From assembly GCF_047634455.1 (NCBI RefSeq), contig NZ_JBLIAI010000002.1:78942-142941 (forward strand): 64,000 nt of DNA, read 5' to 3'. Under the pieces are notes generated by a model. That model made no database searches. It worked only from the letters and a program-made list of their open reading frames with translations, and had not been told where the DNA came from. Shown one piece after another: positions 1 through 8,007 of the stretch (the first letter of the stretch is position 1; each line of letters begins with the position of its first letter). Made by a program: the position numbers and the translations under genes. Source of the stretch: Maritalea sp047634455 (GTDB lineage Bacteria > Pseudomonadota > Alphaproteobacteria > Rhizobiales > Devosiaceae).

Positions 1-144
1 ACAATGATTATGGAAGGCGCATTTCGTCCATTGCAGATCTGGGAACAGTTTTATGCCCTTGGATATTCAGCGCTCACAATCTTGGCCCTATCATTTTGGG
101 CTCTAGCCGCCTTTCAAAAACACATCGTCCAAAGGATGGGCTAG
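1..144 (+). CDS. C-terminal fragment of a membrane protein, probably ABC permease
   Basis: The window opens inside a reading frame that stops with TAG at 142-144. The visible 47 residues hold one hydrophobic segment (about residues 22-39, ALTILALSFWALAAF) followed by a short basic tail (QKHIVQRMG). The end lies only three bases before the start of the ABC-2 type permease at 148, so the two are almost certainly in one operon. A membrane partner of the same exporter is the likely identity, since such exporters often have two permease genes, but this is inferred from position; the fragment has no diagnostic motif. Confidence 0.6.
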   Translation, partial: TMIMEGAFRPLQIWEQFYALGYSALTILALSFWALAAFQKHIVQRMG

Positions 145-147
145 CAA

Positions 148-912
148 ATGAAAACTCTAACCTTAGCGAGGAAAATCAGCACCAACGATTTTCGCATTAT
201 TGGTCGCGATAAGTTTTTGCAACTCATGTTTGGTTTTGTTGTCGTAATCGCTGTGTTTTTGCGTTTTGCTGTTCCAGCACTAAATACCAATCTTGCCGCA
301 CTGGCATTGATGCCCGGCAGTTTTCACCCAGAACCATTGAGTCATTTTTACCCACTGATCGTTGGGTTCCTCGTCATTTTTCAAGGCGCGCTCTTGTCGG
401 GTGCCATTTATGGCTTTCTGATTTTGGATGAAAAGGAAGATGGCACCCTCACAGCATTGCTGGTCACCCCAGTGCCAACGACCCAATATTTGGGCGTACG
501 CATGTATATCCCCGCCCTATTCGCTGCAATTATTGTGCTGGCGCAATTGTATTTTGCTGGCATTGCCTTGCCTTCACCGCCCACAGCGATAGCATTGGCG
601 ATAGGCGCATCACTTTCCGGTCCTATTGCCACGCTGGTTTACGCAAATTTTGCTGAAAACAAATTGCAAGGCTTCGCCATTGCGAAATTCGTCGGCATTG
701 CCGGCTGGGTCATATTGATCGGTTGGTTCGTCGCCGAACCTTACCAATGGCTATTTGGTCTATTTCCGCCATTTTTGATCAGCAAAGCATACTGGATGGC
801 ACTAGCAGGCGACCCGAATTGGCTCTGGGTTGAACTCATTGGCGTCGCGGGCCAACTAATCGTCATTTGGGCTTTGGTGCAAAGGTTCCAACGCCAACTT
901 GCGTCCGGCTGA
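148..912 (+). CDS. ABC-2 type transporter permease
   Basis: A 254-residue integral membrane protein with about six hydrophobic segments. Residues 95-110 (EKEDGTLTALLVTPVP) match the conserved cytoplasmic loop of ABC-2 permeases, which usually reads E-K-E-x-G-T-L followed by a T-P motif. Such proteins form the membrane channel of drug, lipid or polysaccharide exporters and need a separate ATPase, which must lie upstream of the window. The start follows the previous stop by three bases, so translation is probably coupled. The substrate cannot be told. The family call is firm; an exporter rather than importer role is family knowledge. Confidence 0.85.
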   Translation: MKTLTLARKISTNDFRIIGRDKFLQLMFGFVVVIAVFLRFAVPALNTNLAALALMPGSFHPEPLSHFYPLIVGFLVIFQGALLSGAIYGFLILDEKEDGTLTALLVTPVPTTQYLGVRMYIPALFAAIIVLAQLYFAGIALPSPPTAIALAIGASLSGPIATLVYANFAENKLQGFAIAKFVGIAGWVILIGWFVAEPYQWLFGLFPPFLISKAYWMALAGDPNWLWVELIGVAGQLIVIWALVQRFQRQLASG

Positions 913-1041
913 ATTCAAAAAATGAGGCCGTCGATGAACCCATTTAGAAAAGAGCGACCGGCAACCAAATTGGATTGCGAATGCACCGCGCGACGGCAAG
1001 CCATCGCCTATGGTGATAAACCCTTGATATTGCTGAAAGGA

Positions 1042-1116
1042 TGGTGGGCGTAACTGGGATTGAACCAGTGACCCCTACAATGTCAATGTAGTGCTCTCCC
1101 GCTGAGCTATACGCCC
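1042..1116 (-). tRNA. tRNA-Val(GAC)
   Basis: On the minus strand 75 nt fold as a cloverleaf: a 7-bp acceptor stem GGGCGTA/TACGCCC, D arm with AGCTCAGCGGGAGAGC, anticodon stem CTACA/TGTAG with loop TTGACAT (anticodon GAC, plus-strand positions 1082-1084), and a T arm with GGTTCAATCC. The CCA end is encoded (1042-1044). It is a lone tRNA between convergent or unrelated genes; no integrase or duplicated 3' end suggesting an integrated element is visible nearby. Confidence 0.97.
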
Positions 1117-1283
1117 ATCCGTGCAATCAATATTGCTCGGCTGGTAGACCATAAAATCAACATGCGGGTCAATAGGTTTTTGCGCAAAAAATAGCATTCC
1201 GTGCATGGATCAATAAGCGCCCTAGACATCGACGACCCTGCTTTGCATACTTGTCAGCAAGAAATTGTGCAACAGGACCAACA

Positions 1284-2150
1284 ATGCCGCAAAGCCCAAC
1301 GCAAATTGCCAGGTCGATGATGCAACAGCAGCGCAACAAGCTCGCGTTACCTACGCTTACGGCATCGGTTATTTTATTAAGCCTGTTTGTTGTCGCAATA
1401 ATCGGCTTCTTGATCGGTATGTTGCCACTGTGGTTTGCCAGCATATTGTCATTTTTCGCCATTCATATGAGCTTTGCAGTCGCCCATGAAGCAACGCACA
1501 AGACAATTTCCAATCGCACCAATGCTTGGCTAGATCAAATGTTGGGAACTTTGCACAGCTGGTTGCTGATTTATGACTTTCCAACGTTTAAGTTTCTTCA
1601 TTTGCGGCATCATGCCAACACCAATGATCCCGAGCACGATCCTGACTATTGGCTGCAAAATGTCTCCATTCCAGGCGGACTTATCCTTGGGCTTTTTGTA
1701 CCCCTGCACTATTTGCGCATGTTCATTATCGCCGATCAAAAAAATGCCGTTTCAAAGTCATTTGCAATATGGAGTTATGTGCGGGTAACCGCCCTCATTA
1801 TAGTGTTGGTCGCTTTGTTGTTCTTGTTCCCTGCGCCTACTTTTTTCTTGTGGCTAGCACCAGCGTCAATTGCATCTTCAGCAATCGCTGTATCGCACCG
1901 CCTGCTACATACAATCGAACAAACTTCTGACCGCAAAAAGACGACCCTCATCATTCGAGGTGAGCGATTGTGGGAGTGGGTTGTCAGCCCTTTTTTTTGG
2001 CTCAACAACCATCATTTTCTGCATCATGAATACCCAAAACTACCATGCTACACACATGAGAACCTGTTTTCGAAAACGCGACAGCAATTAATCGAAGAAG
2101 GCGTACAAATACGCACGATTGGCAGCAAACTAAGGACAACCCCAAAATGA
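1284..2150 (+). CDS. Fatty acid desaturase family membrane protein
   Basis: A 288-residue membrane protein with the three histidine boxes of membrane-bound di-iron desaturases/hydroxylases: HEATH (68-72), HLRHH (106-110, followed by an HDPD stretch) and HHFLHH (243-248). Hydrophobic segments lie at about 25-65 and 165-205. These enzymes use O2 and an electron donor to desaturate or hydroxylate lipid chains at the membrane; the exact substrate is not evident. ATG 1284 is preferred because AGGA stands at 1274-1277; a TTG 33 bases upstream lacks a ribosome site. The gene ends in a 4-bp overlap with the hydrolase gene, so the two are translated together and may act on related substrates. Confidence 0.85.
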   Translation: MPQSPTQIARSMMQQQRNKLALPTLTASVILLSLFVVAIIGFLIGMLPLWFASILSFFAIHMSFAVAHEATHKTISNRTNAWLDQMLGTLHSWLLIYDFPTFKFLHLRHHANTNDPEHDPDYWLQNVSIPGGLILGLFVPLHYLRMFIIADQKNAVSKSFAIWSYVRVTALIIVLVALLFLFPAPTFFLWLAPASIASSAIAVSHRLLHTIEQTSDRKKTTLIIRGERLWEWVVSPFFWLNNHHFLHHEYPKLPCYTHENLFSKTRQQLIEEGVQIRTIGSKLRTTPK

Positions 2151-3085
2151 TGGACCAACCCCTGGCCCATACCAACGTCGCCACAAATTGGCGCGACCTA
2201 GCGCAGCCGCTACCCAAAAGCTCCGTCTACCGTTCATCGGCCGCCCGCGCGGAGTTCCAAGCATATTATCAAAAAACGCTTGACCTTCTGACCGGCGATG
2301 TAGAAACGAGCACTTATCCAACTTCATTTGGCACAACCCATGTCAGTTGCATGGGGAACCGCCAAGGCAAGCCAATGCTGATCTTGCCCGGCATGTCGAT
2401 AGCCGGTCCCATGATGCTCGATTTTTTCGCCTATTTGGCCAAAGATCACTGGCTCATCGCGCCCGACCTGATTGGCCAGCCTGGCCGGTCAGCCGACGTA
2501 CCATTTTCTATAAACAACAATGCATACGGAAAATGGATCATCGAACTGATGGACCAAATGAGCATCCAAAAAACCAATATTGCCGCGGCTAGTTTTGGCG
2601 GGTCAATCGGGCTCGAAATGCTAAAACTCGCGCCCGAACGGGTAAATAGACACGCACTGATTGTCTCGGCTGGCGTCACGCCTAAACTGCCCTACCTCAA
2701 AATCTACGCAAAACTTCTATTTAGCTGGTTGGCTTATCGCTACTTTCCAAACAAATCGCTCTTGCCAGTGATCGCGCGGCCATTATCGCGTCACCTGACA
2801 CCAGACAATCTTGACTATCTTGACATCATTATCCGTCAAACAGCATTTTGGCGTCACCGTCCTGCCGGACCGTTCTTTAAAAAAGACATGCCTCAGGACA
2901 TGGAACCCGTGCTGATTGTATTTGCACGAAACGACATCCTGTTTCCATATGCCCCGACACGTGCGCACGCTGAGCACATTCTAAATATCGGGCATGAGTT
3001 TGTTCTGGAAGAAAGTGCCCATATGCCGGGCGACAAAGAAATGGCCCCTATCCACAAAGAGATAGAGGCCTATTTCAAACCGTAA
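2147..3085 (+). CDS. Alpha/beta hydrolase
   Basis: A 312-residue soluble alpha/beta-hydrolase-fold protein. The nucleophile elbow is AASFGGS with Ser149, where the first glycine of the usual GxSxG is an alanine. The acid is probably the Asp of FARNDILFP near residue 264 and the histidine that of ESAHMPGDKE close to the C-terminus. The oxyanion region is LPGMSIAG (80-87). No signal peptide is visible. The substrate is unknown. Its start overlaps the stop of the desaturase by 4 bp (ATGA), pointing to a two-gene operon in lipid or ester metabolism; that link is inference. Confidence 0.85.
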   Translation: MMDQPLAHTNVATNWRDLAQPLPKSSVYRSSAARAEFQAYYQKTLDLLTGDVETSTYPTSFGTTHVSCMGNRQGKPMLILPGMSIAGPMMLDFFAYLAKDHWLIAPDLIGQPGRSADVPFSINNNAYGKWIIELMDQMSIQKTNIAAASFGGSIGLEMLKLAPERVNRHALIVSAGVTPKLPYLKIYAKLLFSWLAYRYFPNKSLLPVIARPLSRHLTPDNLDYLDIIIRQTAFWRHRPAGPFFKKDMPQDMEPVLIVFARNDILFPYAPTRAHAEHILNIGHEFVLEESAHMPGDKEMAPIHKEIEAYFKP

Positions 3086-3099
3086 CACTTGCCTCAGCT

Positions 3100-3459
3100 T
3101 TAGGCAGCCAGCAAACGCTCAACTTCGTCCACCAAATCCTTCAAATGGAATGGTTTGGACAAAACCGAAGCATTTTTCGGCGCATCGCTATCTGGGTTCA
3201 AAGCAACAGCCGCAAATCCCGTGATGAACATCACCTTCAAATCCGGGTCCAGTTCTGTGGCACGACGCGCCAGTTCAATCCCATCCATCTCTGGCATCAC
3301 AATGTCAGAAAGCAACAAGGTGAACGGCTCTTCGCGCAAGCGCTCATAAGCGGAACGACCATTGTCAAATGCCACCACATCATAGCCAGCATTGCCCAAT
3401 GCGCGCGTCAAAAACTTGCGCATATCGTTATCATCTTCAGCCAATAGAATTCGACGCAT
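3100..3459 (-). CDS. cpdR: Single-domain response regulator CpdR
   Basis: A 119-residue stand-alone receiver domain: acidic pair Asp9-Asp10, phospho-acceptor Asp52 (SDIVMPEMDG), Thr80 and Lys102 (SKPF). The sequence, including SAYERLREEPFTLLL and GFAAVALNPDSDAP, is typical of CpdR of Caulobacter and rhizobia. There CpdR, when unphosphorylated, primes the ClpXP protease for cell-cycle substrates such as PdeA; phosphate arrives through CckA-ChpT. It ends in Leu-Ala-Ala, and in Caulobacter the terminal alanines are needed for CpdR turnover. ATG 3459 is chosen because GGAGAGG stands 8 bases upstream; a longer frame to 3516 would add a non-homologous leader. It converges with the hydrolase gene. 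Confidence 0.92.
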   Translation of the reverse strand: MRRILLAEDDNDMRKFLTRALGNAGYDVVAFDNGRSAYERLREEPFTLLLSDIVMPEMDGIELARRATELDPDLKVMFITGFAAVALNPDSDAPKNASVLSKPFHLKDLVDEVERLLAA

Positions 3460-3638
3460 CGAAAAAGCCTCTCCAAAAGCGATCTGTTGATTCGGATTTT
3501 GCCTGTGTGCGCCCACAAACTCAAGTCAACATCGTCACTATTTATTTTCAAACATCAATTCATGTTGTTCGGCTGGACTTCACTACGTTTTTTTTGCAAA
3601 CTATAAACTGGAGAACGACACCGTAATTCGCGGAGAAC

Positions 3639-4523
3639 ATGTTGAAATCAGACTATTTTGATCGCCCAGCCTTTGAGACCATTCGGCCACGCATTCAGCG
3701 GGCCCCTTTTGTATTCAATTCACCACATTCTGGGCGGGATTATCCCAAGAGATTTGTCGATCAAACGCGGCTTGACCAGTTAAGCATTCGCCAGTCAGAA
3801 GATGCTTTTGTTGACGAATTGTTCGGCCGTGCGCCCTATTTTGGCGCACCATTGTTGCGCGCTCATTTTCCGCGCGCCTATTTGGACGTGAACCGCGAAC
3901 CATATGAGTTGGACCCGGTCATGTTTGATGACCCGCTACCAGACACATTCAACACAGCCTCGCCACGCGTCGCTGCAGGCCTTGGCACCATCGCCAAAAT
4001 CGTTGCCGAGAAAAAAATGATCTACCGCACAAAATTGTCATTGGCGGATGCTCAAATGCGGATCGAGGGGATTTACAAACCCTATCACACTGCGCTGCAA
4101 AACCTGTTAAGCGAAACACTTGCCACTTTCGGCATCGCTATTTTGATCGACTGCCACTCAATGCCCAACCTGGATAAACGCGGCCATGCCAGCGCACCAG
4201 ACATTGTGCTCGGTGATCGGTTCGGTTCAACCTGCCATCCCATGATTGCAGATCTAACAGACACATTCTTTACAACGGCCGGACTGAAAGTCGCGCGCAA
4301 CCGACCCTATGCTGGCGGTTTTACCACCAAGACTTACGGAAAACCGGAAAACAATGTGCATGCTTTGCAAATTGAAATCGGACGTCACCTGTATATGAAT
4401 GAAGTGACATTGGAGAAGAGTACCAGTTTTGCGCGCATGCAACAGCTCTCACACCAACTCATTTCGCTTTTGCTAAGACTTGACTTACGCGAATTCATTG
4501 ACCTTCCGCGCGCCGCCGAATAA
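3639..4523 (+). CDS. N-formylglutamate amidohydrolase family protein
   Basis: A 294-residue protein with the family hallmarks NSPHSGRDYP near residues 27-36, a Glu/Asp-rich segment RQSEDAFVDELF, LDVNREPYELD and IDCHSMP. Members hydrolyse N-formyl-L-glutamate to formate and glutamate (last step of one histidine-degradation route) or act on related N-acyl amino acids. No other hut gene is nearby, so a role in histidine catabolism is not shown by context. GGAG precedes the ATG closely. It is divergent from cpdR and followed by the MmgR-type RNA and hisN, an arrangement I recall as common in rhizobia. Confidence 0.9.
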   Translation: MLKSDYFDRPAFETIRPRIQRAPFVFNSPHSGRDYPKRFVDQTRLDQLSIRQSEDAFVDELFGRAPYFGAPLLRAHFPRAYLDVNREPYELDPVMFDDPLPDTFNTASPRVAAGLGTIAKIVAEKKMIYRTKLSLADAQMRIEGIYKPYHTALQNLLSETLATFGIAILIDCHSMPNLDKRGHASAPDIVLGDRFGSTCHPMIADLTDTFFTTAGLKVARNRPYAGGFTTKTYGKPENNVHALQIEIGRHLYMNEVTLEKSTSFARMQQLSHQLISLLLRLDLREFIDLPRAAE

Positions 4524-4551
4524 GCCATATCCTAAAAATCTGGAGTTTTCC

Positions 4552-4629
4552 AAAAAGGGGGCCGCCCGAAGCGGCCCTAGTCAAGGGAGGAAACGTCAGC
4601 AGCTCAAAGCATTTTTGGCTGAGCTGCCA
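4552..4629 (-). ncRNA. mmgR: MmgR/suhB-type (alpha-r8 family) small RNA
   Basis: Read on the minus strand this roughly 77-nt stretch has the architecture of the rhizobial MmgR/suhB RNA: a 5' hairpin with 8-bp arms GCAGCTCA/TGAGCTGC (4620-4627 with 4599-4606), a single-stranded TTTCCTCCCTTGA containing the anti-Shine-Dalgarno CCTCCC (4585-4590), and a 3' hairpin GGGCCGC/GCGGCCC (4571-4577 with 4559-4565) followed by CC and TTTTT (4552-4556), a Rho-independent terminator. It lies between N-formylglutamate amidohydrolase and an inositol-monophosphatase-family gene, the location remembered for this family. In Sinorhizobium MmgR restrains polyhydroxybutyrate granule formation. Exact 5' end is an estimate. 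Confidence 0.85.
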
Positions 4630-4812
4630 ATGCATCATGCATATACTGGGGTGAACTGATTTGCCCCCAAATGCAAGTCACCAAGCTCCAACAAAACAAG
4701 CAAATCGATAAGCTGTTGCTAAAATGACTCTATCTCAAGCATACATGTATTCTGTAAATACTTCCTGAATCTGCGACAAACGACAACAAAACCAGCAAGT
4801 TGATAGACCAAA

Positions 4813-5640
4813 ATGACAAATCAGCCAATAAATTCAGTCCCCGACTTGGATTTCGATTTAATACACAGAATTTTGCTGGAGGCGGCAGACAAAGCGCAAG
4901 AAACTACGCTTAAATACTTTCGTAGAACTATCAATGTTGAGAACAAACTTCAAAGCGGGTTCGACCCTGTCACCGTAGCAGACAGGGAAGCTGAACTCGC
5001 GATCCGCGCCGTTATCACAGACCATTTCCCCGACCATAGCATATCTGGCGAAGAATGGGACAACAAGGAAATGAACAGTCCGTTCCGATGGATCATTGAT
5101 CCGATTGATGGCACCCGTGCCTTCATCAGCGGCCTGCCTGTTTGGGGCACTTTAATTGCACTCACCTACAACGGAAGATCAATCGCTGGGCTTATGAGCC
5201 AGCCCCATATTGGCGAAAACTTCATCGGGTTGCCGAACAAAGCGTTCTTAACGCGAAATAACAACGAAACGGCACTGCAAACAAGTGCGATCAAGGATTT
5301 AAGTCAATCCACAATTTTCACCACCTCCCCGCGCATATTCCTGCTTGAAAAATCATTGGCAGCTTATGATACGCTGGAAAACAATGTGAAGCTCGCCCGT
5401 TATGGTTTGGATTGTTATGCATATGCAATGGTGGCGGCCGGCCACGGCGAATTGGTGGTCGAAGAAGGGCTCAAAAGCGTCGACATCGCGGCCATGATCC
5501 CAATCATTGAGCAAGCTGGCGGCATTGTAACCACATGGTCGGGCAAACAAGCCACACAAGGCGGGCAAGTTATTGCAGCGGCGAATGAGAAGATACATAG
5601 CGCAGCGCTAACGATATTATCCCCTGCCGCAACTGACTAA
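4813..5640 (+). CDS. hisN: Histidinol-phosphatase, inositol monophosphatase family
   Basis: A 275-residue member of the Mg-dependent inositol monophosphatase fold: DPVTVADREAE, the metal-binding Glu pair ISGEEW, the signature WIIDPIDGTRAFISG, and SVDIAAMIPIIEQAGG toward the C-terminus. The run GTRAFISGLPVWGTLIAL is characteristic of the HisN subgroup, which dephosphorylates histidinol phosphate in histidine synthesis, rather than of SuhB. An inositol-1-phosphatase activity cannot be excluded. It is transcribed alone; the 290-base region before it carries the minus-strand small RNA, whose transcription would start just upstream of this gene's promoter. Confidence 0.85.
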   Translation: MTNQPINSVPDLDFDLIHRILLEAADKAQETTLKYFRRTINVENKLQSGFDPVTVADREAELAIRAVITDHFPDHSISGEEWDNKEMNSPFRWIIDPIDGTRAFISGLPVWGTLIALTYNGRSIAGLMSQPHIGENFIGLPNKAFLTRNNNETALQTSAIKDLSQSTIFTTSPRIFLLEKSLAAYDTLENNVKLARYGLDCYAYAMVAAGHGELVVEEGLKSVDIAAMIPIIEQAGGIVTTWSGKQATQGGQVIAAANEKIHSAALTILSPAATD

Positions 5641-5651
5641 ACACGAACAGA

Positions 5652-6662
5652 CTAAAAGCCTTTGGTTTGCTCTGTGATGAACGCATCAAAGGCCGCAAAT
5701 GCTTGCGCGCGGATAGCATCGGTTTCCATGAATATTTCATGCCGAGCGTTTGGCAAAACAGCATGGCGGCCGATCCGCATGCTGATCCCTAACTGTTCAA
5801 TGGCAGATGTGGACACAACACTGTCCGAAGCTGCCGCCAGCATGAGCACGGGCAATCGGACCTGGGAGGGGAATTCGCTGGTATTTGCCCGCATCATGGC
5901 CCTGAATGATGCTGCGCCCCAGCCAATTGTGGGCGCTCCGATTTCCAAATCCGGACGATGATCCAAGGTTTTGACCATGCGCATATAACGCCCGTGATCC
6001 GAGGTAATCTCGTTGCCAGGAAACGTACTCTGACTTGGGTGTGGAAATTCCCAAGGTTTGATCGGCAAACTGCCTAAACCCAGATATTTGCCAACGCCCA
6101 AAATCGTTGCCGCCGTTGGAAGGCTCATGCCGGTGTCGACGGAAACCATTGGCGAACTCAAAAACACACGATCAAACATCAACCGATCCCGCGTTGAGAC
6201 CAATAGCGAAACCAGCCCACCCATAGAATGCCCCACCAAGAAATAGGGCGGCGGGCAATCTGGCAGAAGAATTTCCGCATGAAAATCAACCAAGTCGGTG
6301 ACGTAATCATCAAAGTCTTCCACAAATCCCAGTTTTGGGTTTGAGATGAGGCGATCTGAGCCACCCTGCCCGCGCCAATCAAACGTCGCCACTTGAAATC
6401 CACGGCTCTGAAAATCGACGATGGTTTCGAAATATTTCTCAATATATTCAGTGCGACCCTGCACCAGACAAATCGTGCCCTTTTTCTTTTGCCCCAGTGC
6501 TGGAAAAATTGCATAGCGCAACCGCACTTTGTCTTGGGTCACAAAATAACCCGCACGCGTGCCTTCAGGAACGGGATTTGCCGGAATGTTGGCAAGCTGC
6601 GGCCCTTGCACCTGGGCAATTGACGACGATTTTGCAACTAAAGACATAGTGCCCCACAACAT
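5652..6662 (-). CDS. Alpha/beta hydrolase, lysophospholipase-like
   Basis: A 336-residue protein of the serine aminopeptidase S33/PldB type. The nucleophile motif is GHSMGGLVS, preceded by FDWRGQGGSDR (the usual strand and oxyanion region); the acid and base are likely Asp of AAASDSVVS and His of NARHEIF. PldB-like enzymes remove acyl chains from lysophospholipids or monoacylglycerols. No signal peptide is seen. ATG 6662 gives the longest protein, but the ATG at 6647 follows GTGGGG and may be the true start. It converges with hisN (11 bases between stops). The terminator at 6709-6743 separates it from whatever is transcribed upstream. Confidence 0.85.
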   Translation of the reverse strand: MLWGTMSLVAKSSSIAQVQGPQLANIPANPVPEGTRAGYFVTQDKVRLRYAIFPALGQKKKGTICLVQGRTEYIEKYFETIVDFQSRGFQVATFDWRGQGGSDRLISNPKLGFVEDFDDYVTDLVDFHAEILLPDCPPPYFLVGHSMGGLVSLLVSTRDRLMFDRVFLSSPMVSVDTGMSLPTAATILGVGKYLGLGSLPIKPWEFPHPSQSTFPGNEITSDHGRYMRMVKTLDHRPDLEIGAPTIGWGAASFRAMMRANTSEFPSQVRLPVLMLAAASDSVVSTSAIEQLGISMRIGRHAVLPNARHEIFMETDAIRAQAFAAFDAFITEQTKGF

Positions 6663-6708
6663 GAAATTGAAAGCAAGTTTTCATTATATCTAGTAAGCCA
6701 CAACGCAT

Positions 6709-6743
6709 AAAAAAACCAGCAATCCAAAAATGAATTGCTGGTT
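6709..6743 (-). terminator. Rho-independent terminator, minus strand
   Basis: A 10-bp perfect hairpin AACCAGCAAT/ATTGCTGGTT (6714-6723 with 6734-6743, 10-nt loop) is followed on the minus strand by seven T. It sits about 50 bases upstream of the hydrolase start, so it ends a minus-strand transcript that starts between here and the heat-shock gene, where no convincing protein gene exists. Confidence 0.8.
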
Positions 6744-6890
6744 CTTTTGGTGGGATGCCATGCGGGGGGCGGATGATGACATCCCGTTTGGTTGATTTAA
6801 CGTGGCACGTTTCGAAGTGATCAGACTTTTTGTGCGCCACAATCAAATCAATATCAAACCACAACTGAACCAATTCCGAAGTTGGCATTC
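6709..6890 (-). ncRNA. Candidate small RNA ending at the 6709-6743 terminator
   Basis: Between the divergent hsp20 leader and the terminator no recognisable protein is encoded on the minus strand; one frame stays open through the terminator and into the next gene, which argues against it being translated. The stretch can form AACGT/ACGTT and GGGATG/CATCCC hairpins flanking a C-rich segment CCGCCCCCCGC (around 6757-6785), then the strong terminator. C-rich loops that face Shine-Dalgarno sequences are typical of alphaproteobacterial small RNAs. The 5' end is not defined, and no known family was recognised. Confidence 0.4.
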
Positions 6891-6963
6891 ACATTCGGTT
6901 CATCTGGATATTTTTGCATCTTTCAGCTCTTGAATTCTGAAAATTGAGTACAACATATTCGGT

Positions 6964-7063
6964 GTTGGTCGCCACTTAAGGGGCCAACTTGAACTGTTGC
7001 CGCAAATATGCGGGACCGTTCAACCGTTGAAACCAATGCATGTTGCTCACAGGAGAATATGTT
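6964..7063 (+). promoter_or_regulatory. ROSE-type RNA thermometer in the hsp20 leader
   Basis: The leader can form stacked hairpins: GTTGG/CCAAC (6964-6968 with 6984-6988), a long one TTGAAC/GTTCAA (6989-6994 with 7018-7023) containing CCGCA/TGCGG (7000-7004 with 7009-7013), and a last short one in which TTGCT (7043-7047) pairs with AGGAG (7051-7055), the ribosome site of hsp20. The TTGCT-AGGAG pairing includes the G-G pair that is the hallmark of ROSE elements, which hold the ribosome site shut at low temperature and melt on heating. Seen: sequence and pairing; function is by family analogy. Confidence 0.82.
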
Positions 7064-7531
7064 ATGCACAACTTAGATCTTTCCCCTTTCTATCGCTCCT
7101 CAGTTGGCTTTGATCGTCTATTTTCCCTTTTAGATGATCACGCGCCACAAGAAGCCAATTCATTTCCCTCTTACAATATCGAACGTACAGGCGACGACAC
7201 CTATCGCATTTCGATGGCCGTCGCAGGCTTTGGCGCAGACGATATTGTTATTGAAACCAAGGAAAATGCGATCAGCGTCAAAGGCGCAAAATCAACCTCA
7301 CAAACCGAACAAAAACGCGAATTCTTGCATCGTGGCATTGCAGAACGTTCATTTGAACGACGGTTCCAATTGGCCGACCATGTGGAAGTGTTAAGCGCTG
7401 ATCTAAAAAATGGCCTGCTCCACATTGATCTTGTGCGCGAACTGCCTGAAAGCAAACGCCCACGCAAGATTGCGATTGGATCAACTGACGCAAATGAAAC
7501 AAAGACTATAGACAGCGATGTAAAGAACTAA
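7064..7531 (+). CDS. Small heat-shock protein Hsp20 (IbpA-like)
   Basis: A 155-residue alpha-crystallin-domain chaperone. Residues about 33-125 form the domain (PSYNIERTGDDTYRISMAVAGF, then ISVKGAK and the LKNGLLHIDLVRELPE segment with the G-L motif), and a C-terminal RPRKIAI holds the I-x-I/V-like anchor. It holds unfolding proteins in a refoldable state in the cytoplasm. ATG 7064 is chosen because AGGAGA lies at 7051-7056; a start at 7040 would place the ribosome site inside the gene. Translation is likely controlled by the ROSE hairpins of the leader. Confidence 0.93.
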   Translation: MHNLDLSPFYRSSVGFDRLFSLLDDHAPQEANSFPSYNIERTGDDTYRISMAVAGFGADDIVIETKENAISVKGAKSTSQTEQKREFLHRGIAERSFERRFQLADHVEVLSADLKNGLLHIDLVRELPESKRPRKIAIGSTDANETKTIDSDVKN

Positions 7532-7580
7532 ATTGCAACTAAGCAGTTTAGTTCAATAGTACCTAGAACTATACAATAAC

Positions 7581-7616
7581 GGGCGCAGTTAGTTCAAATT
7601 TACTGCGCTCGTTTCA
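7581..7616 (+). terminator. Probable terminator after hsp20
   Basis: A stem of up to 9 bp, GGGCGCAGT/ACTGCGCTC (7581-7589 with 7602-7610, one G-T pair), lies 50 bases past the hsp20 stop and is followed by GTTTCATCATTT, a weak T-rich tail. Confidence 0.55.
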
Positions 7617-8007
7617 TCATTTACATTGAACCTATTCTGACGCGCTGCGACAAAAAAACTTACCCCGCCATCTTGCCCTAGCTCGAATTTTCTGGCAATC
7701 TCCTCTTTAAAATAGGACAGTAATATTGTCCATTATAAGACAACGCGACACCCATCTCTGATTTGTGATAATCAGGGTGTGGTGTTGAACGTGTGTCATT
7801 CGCCATTGGTAAGGCGCTAGGGTAGAGCTTGGAAAACCAAGCTCGTAAGTTGAACGGCAACATGTCAAATTGACCGTTCTTTTGAAAATTGTTTGCGCAA
7901 CGTCGCAACGAGCCGTTCGTGGTATTCCAACGAACGACCCGAGCGTAATGACCTGACCCCAAATCTTGCCCGTCCGGGCCATTGGGCGAAACTTTGAAGG
8001 AGGCTTT
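7617..8007 (+). promoter_or_regulatory. Long structured leader upstream of gltB
   Basis: No protein gene is supported in these roughly 390 bases. They contain a perfect 8-bp hairpin GAGCTTGG/CCAAGCTC with an AAAA loop (7825-7844), a second hairpin CGTTCGTGG/CCACGAACG with one bulged base (7914-7936), and a short GCCC/GGGC pair just before the gene. Such spacing suits an untranslated leader or a regulator-binding region controlling glutamate synthase. No known riboswitch class was recognised. Confidence 0.4.

Noticed and set aside
1042..1116. tRNA-Val as an integration site for a mobile element
   Set aside because: No integrase, no repeated tRNA 3' end and no composition change were seen on either side.
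3639..4523. N-formylglutamate amidohydrolase as part of a hut operon
   Set aside because: No hutU, hutH, hutI or hut regulator is in the neighbourhood.
6565..6888. Minus-strand open frame of 107 codons across the terminator
   Set aside because: It runs through a strong hairpin terminator and into the hydrolase gene in another frame, with no ribosome site and no family resemblance.
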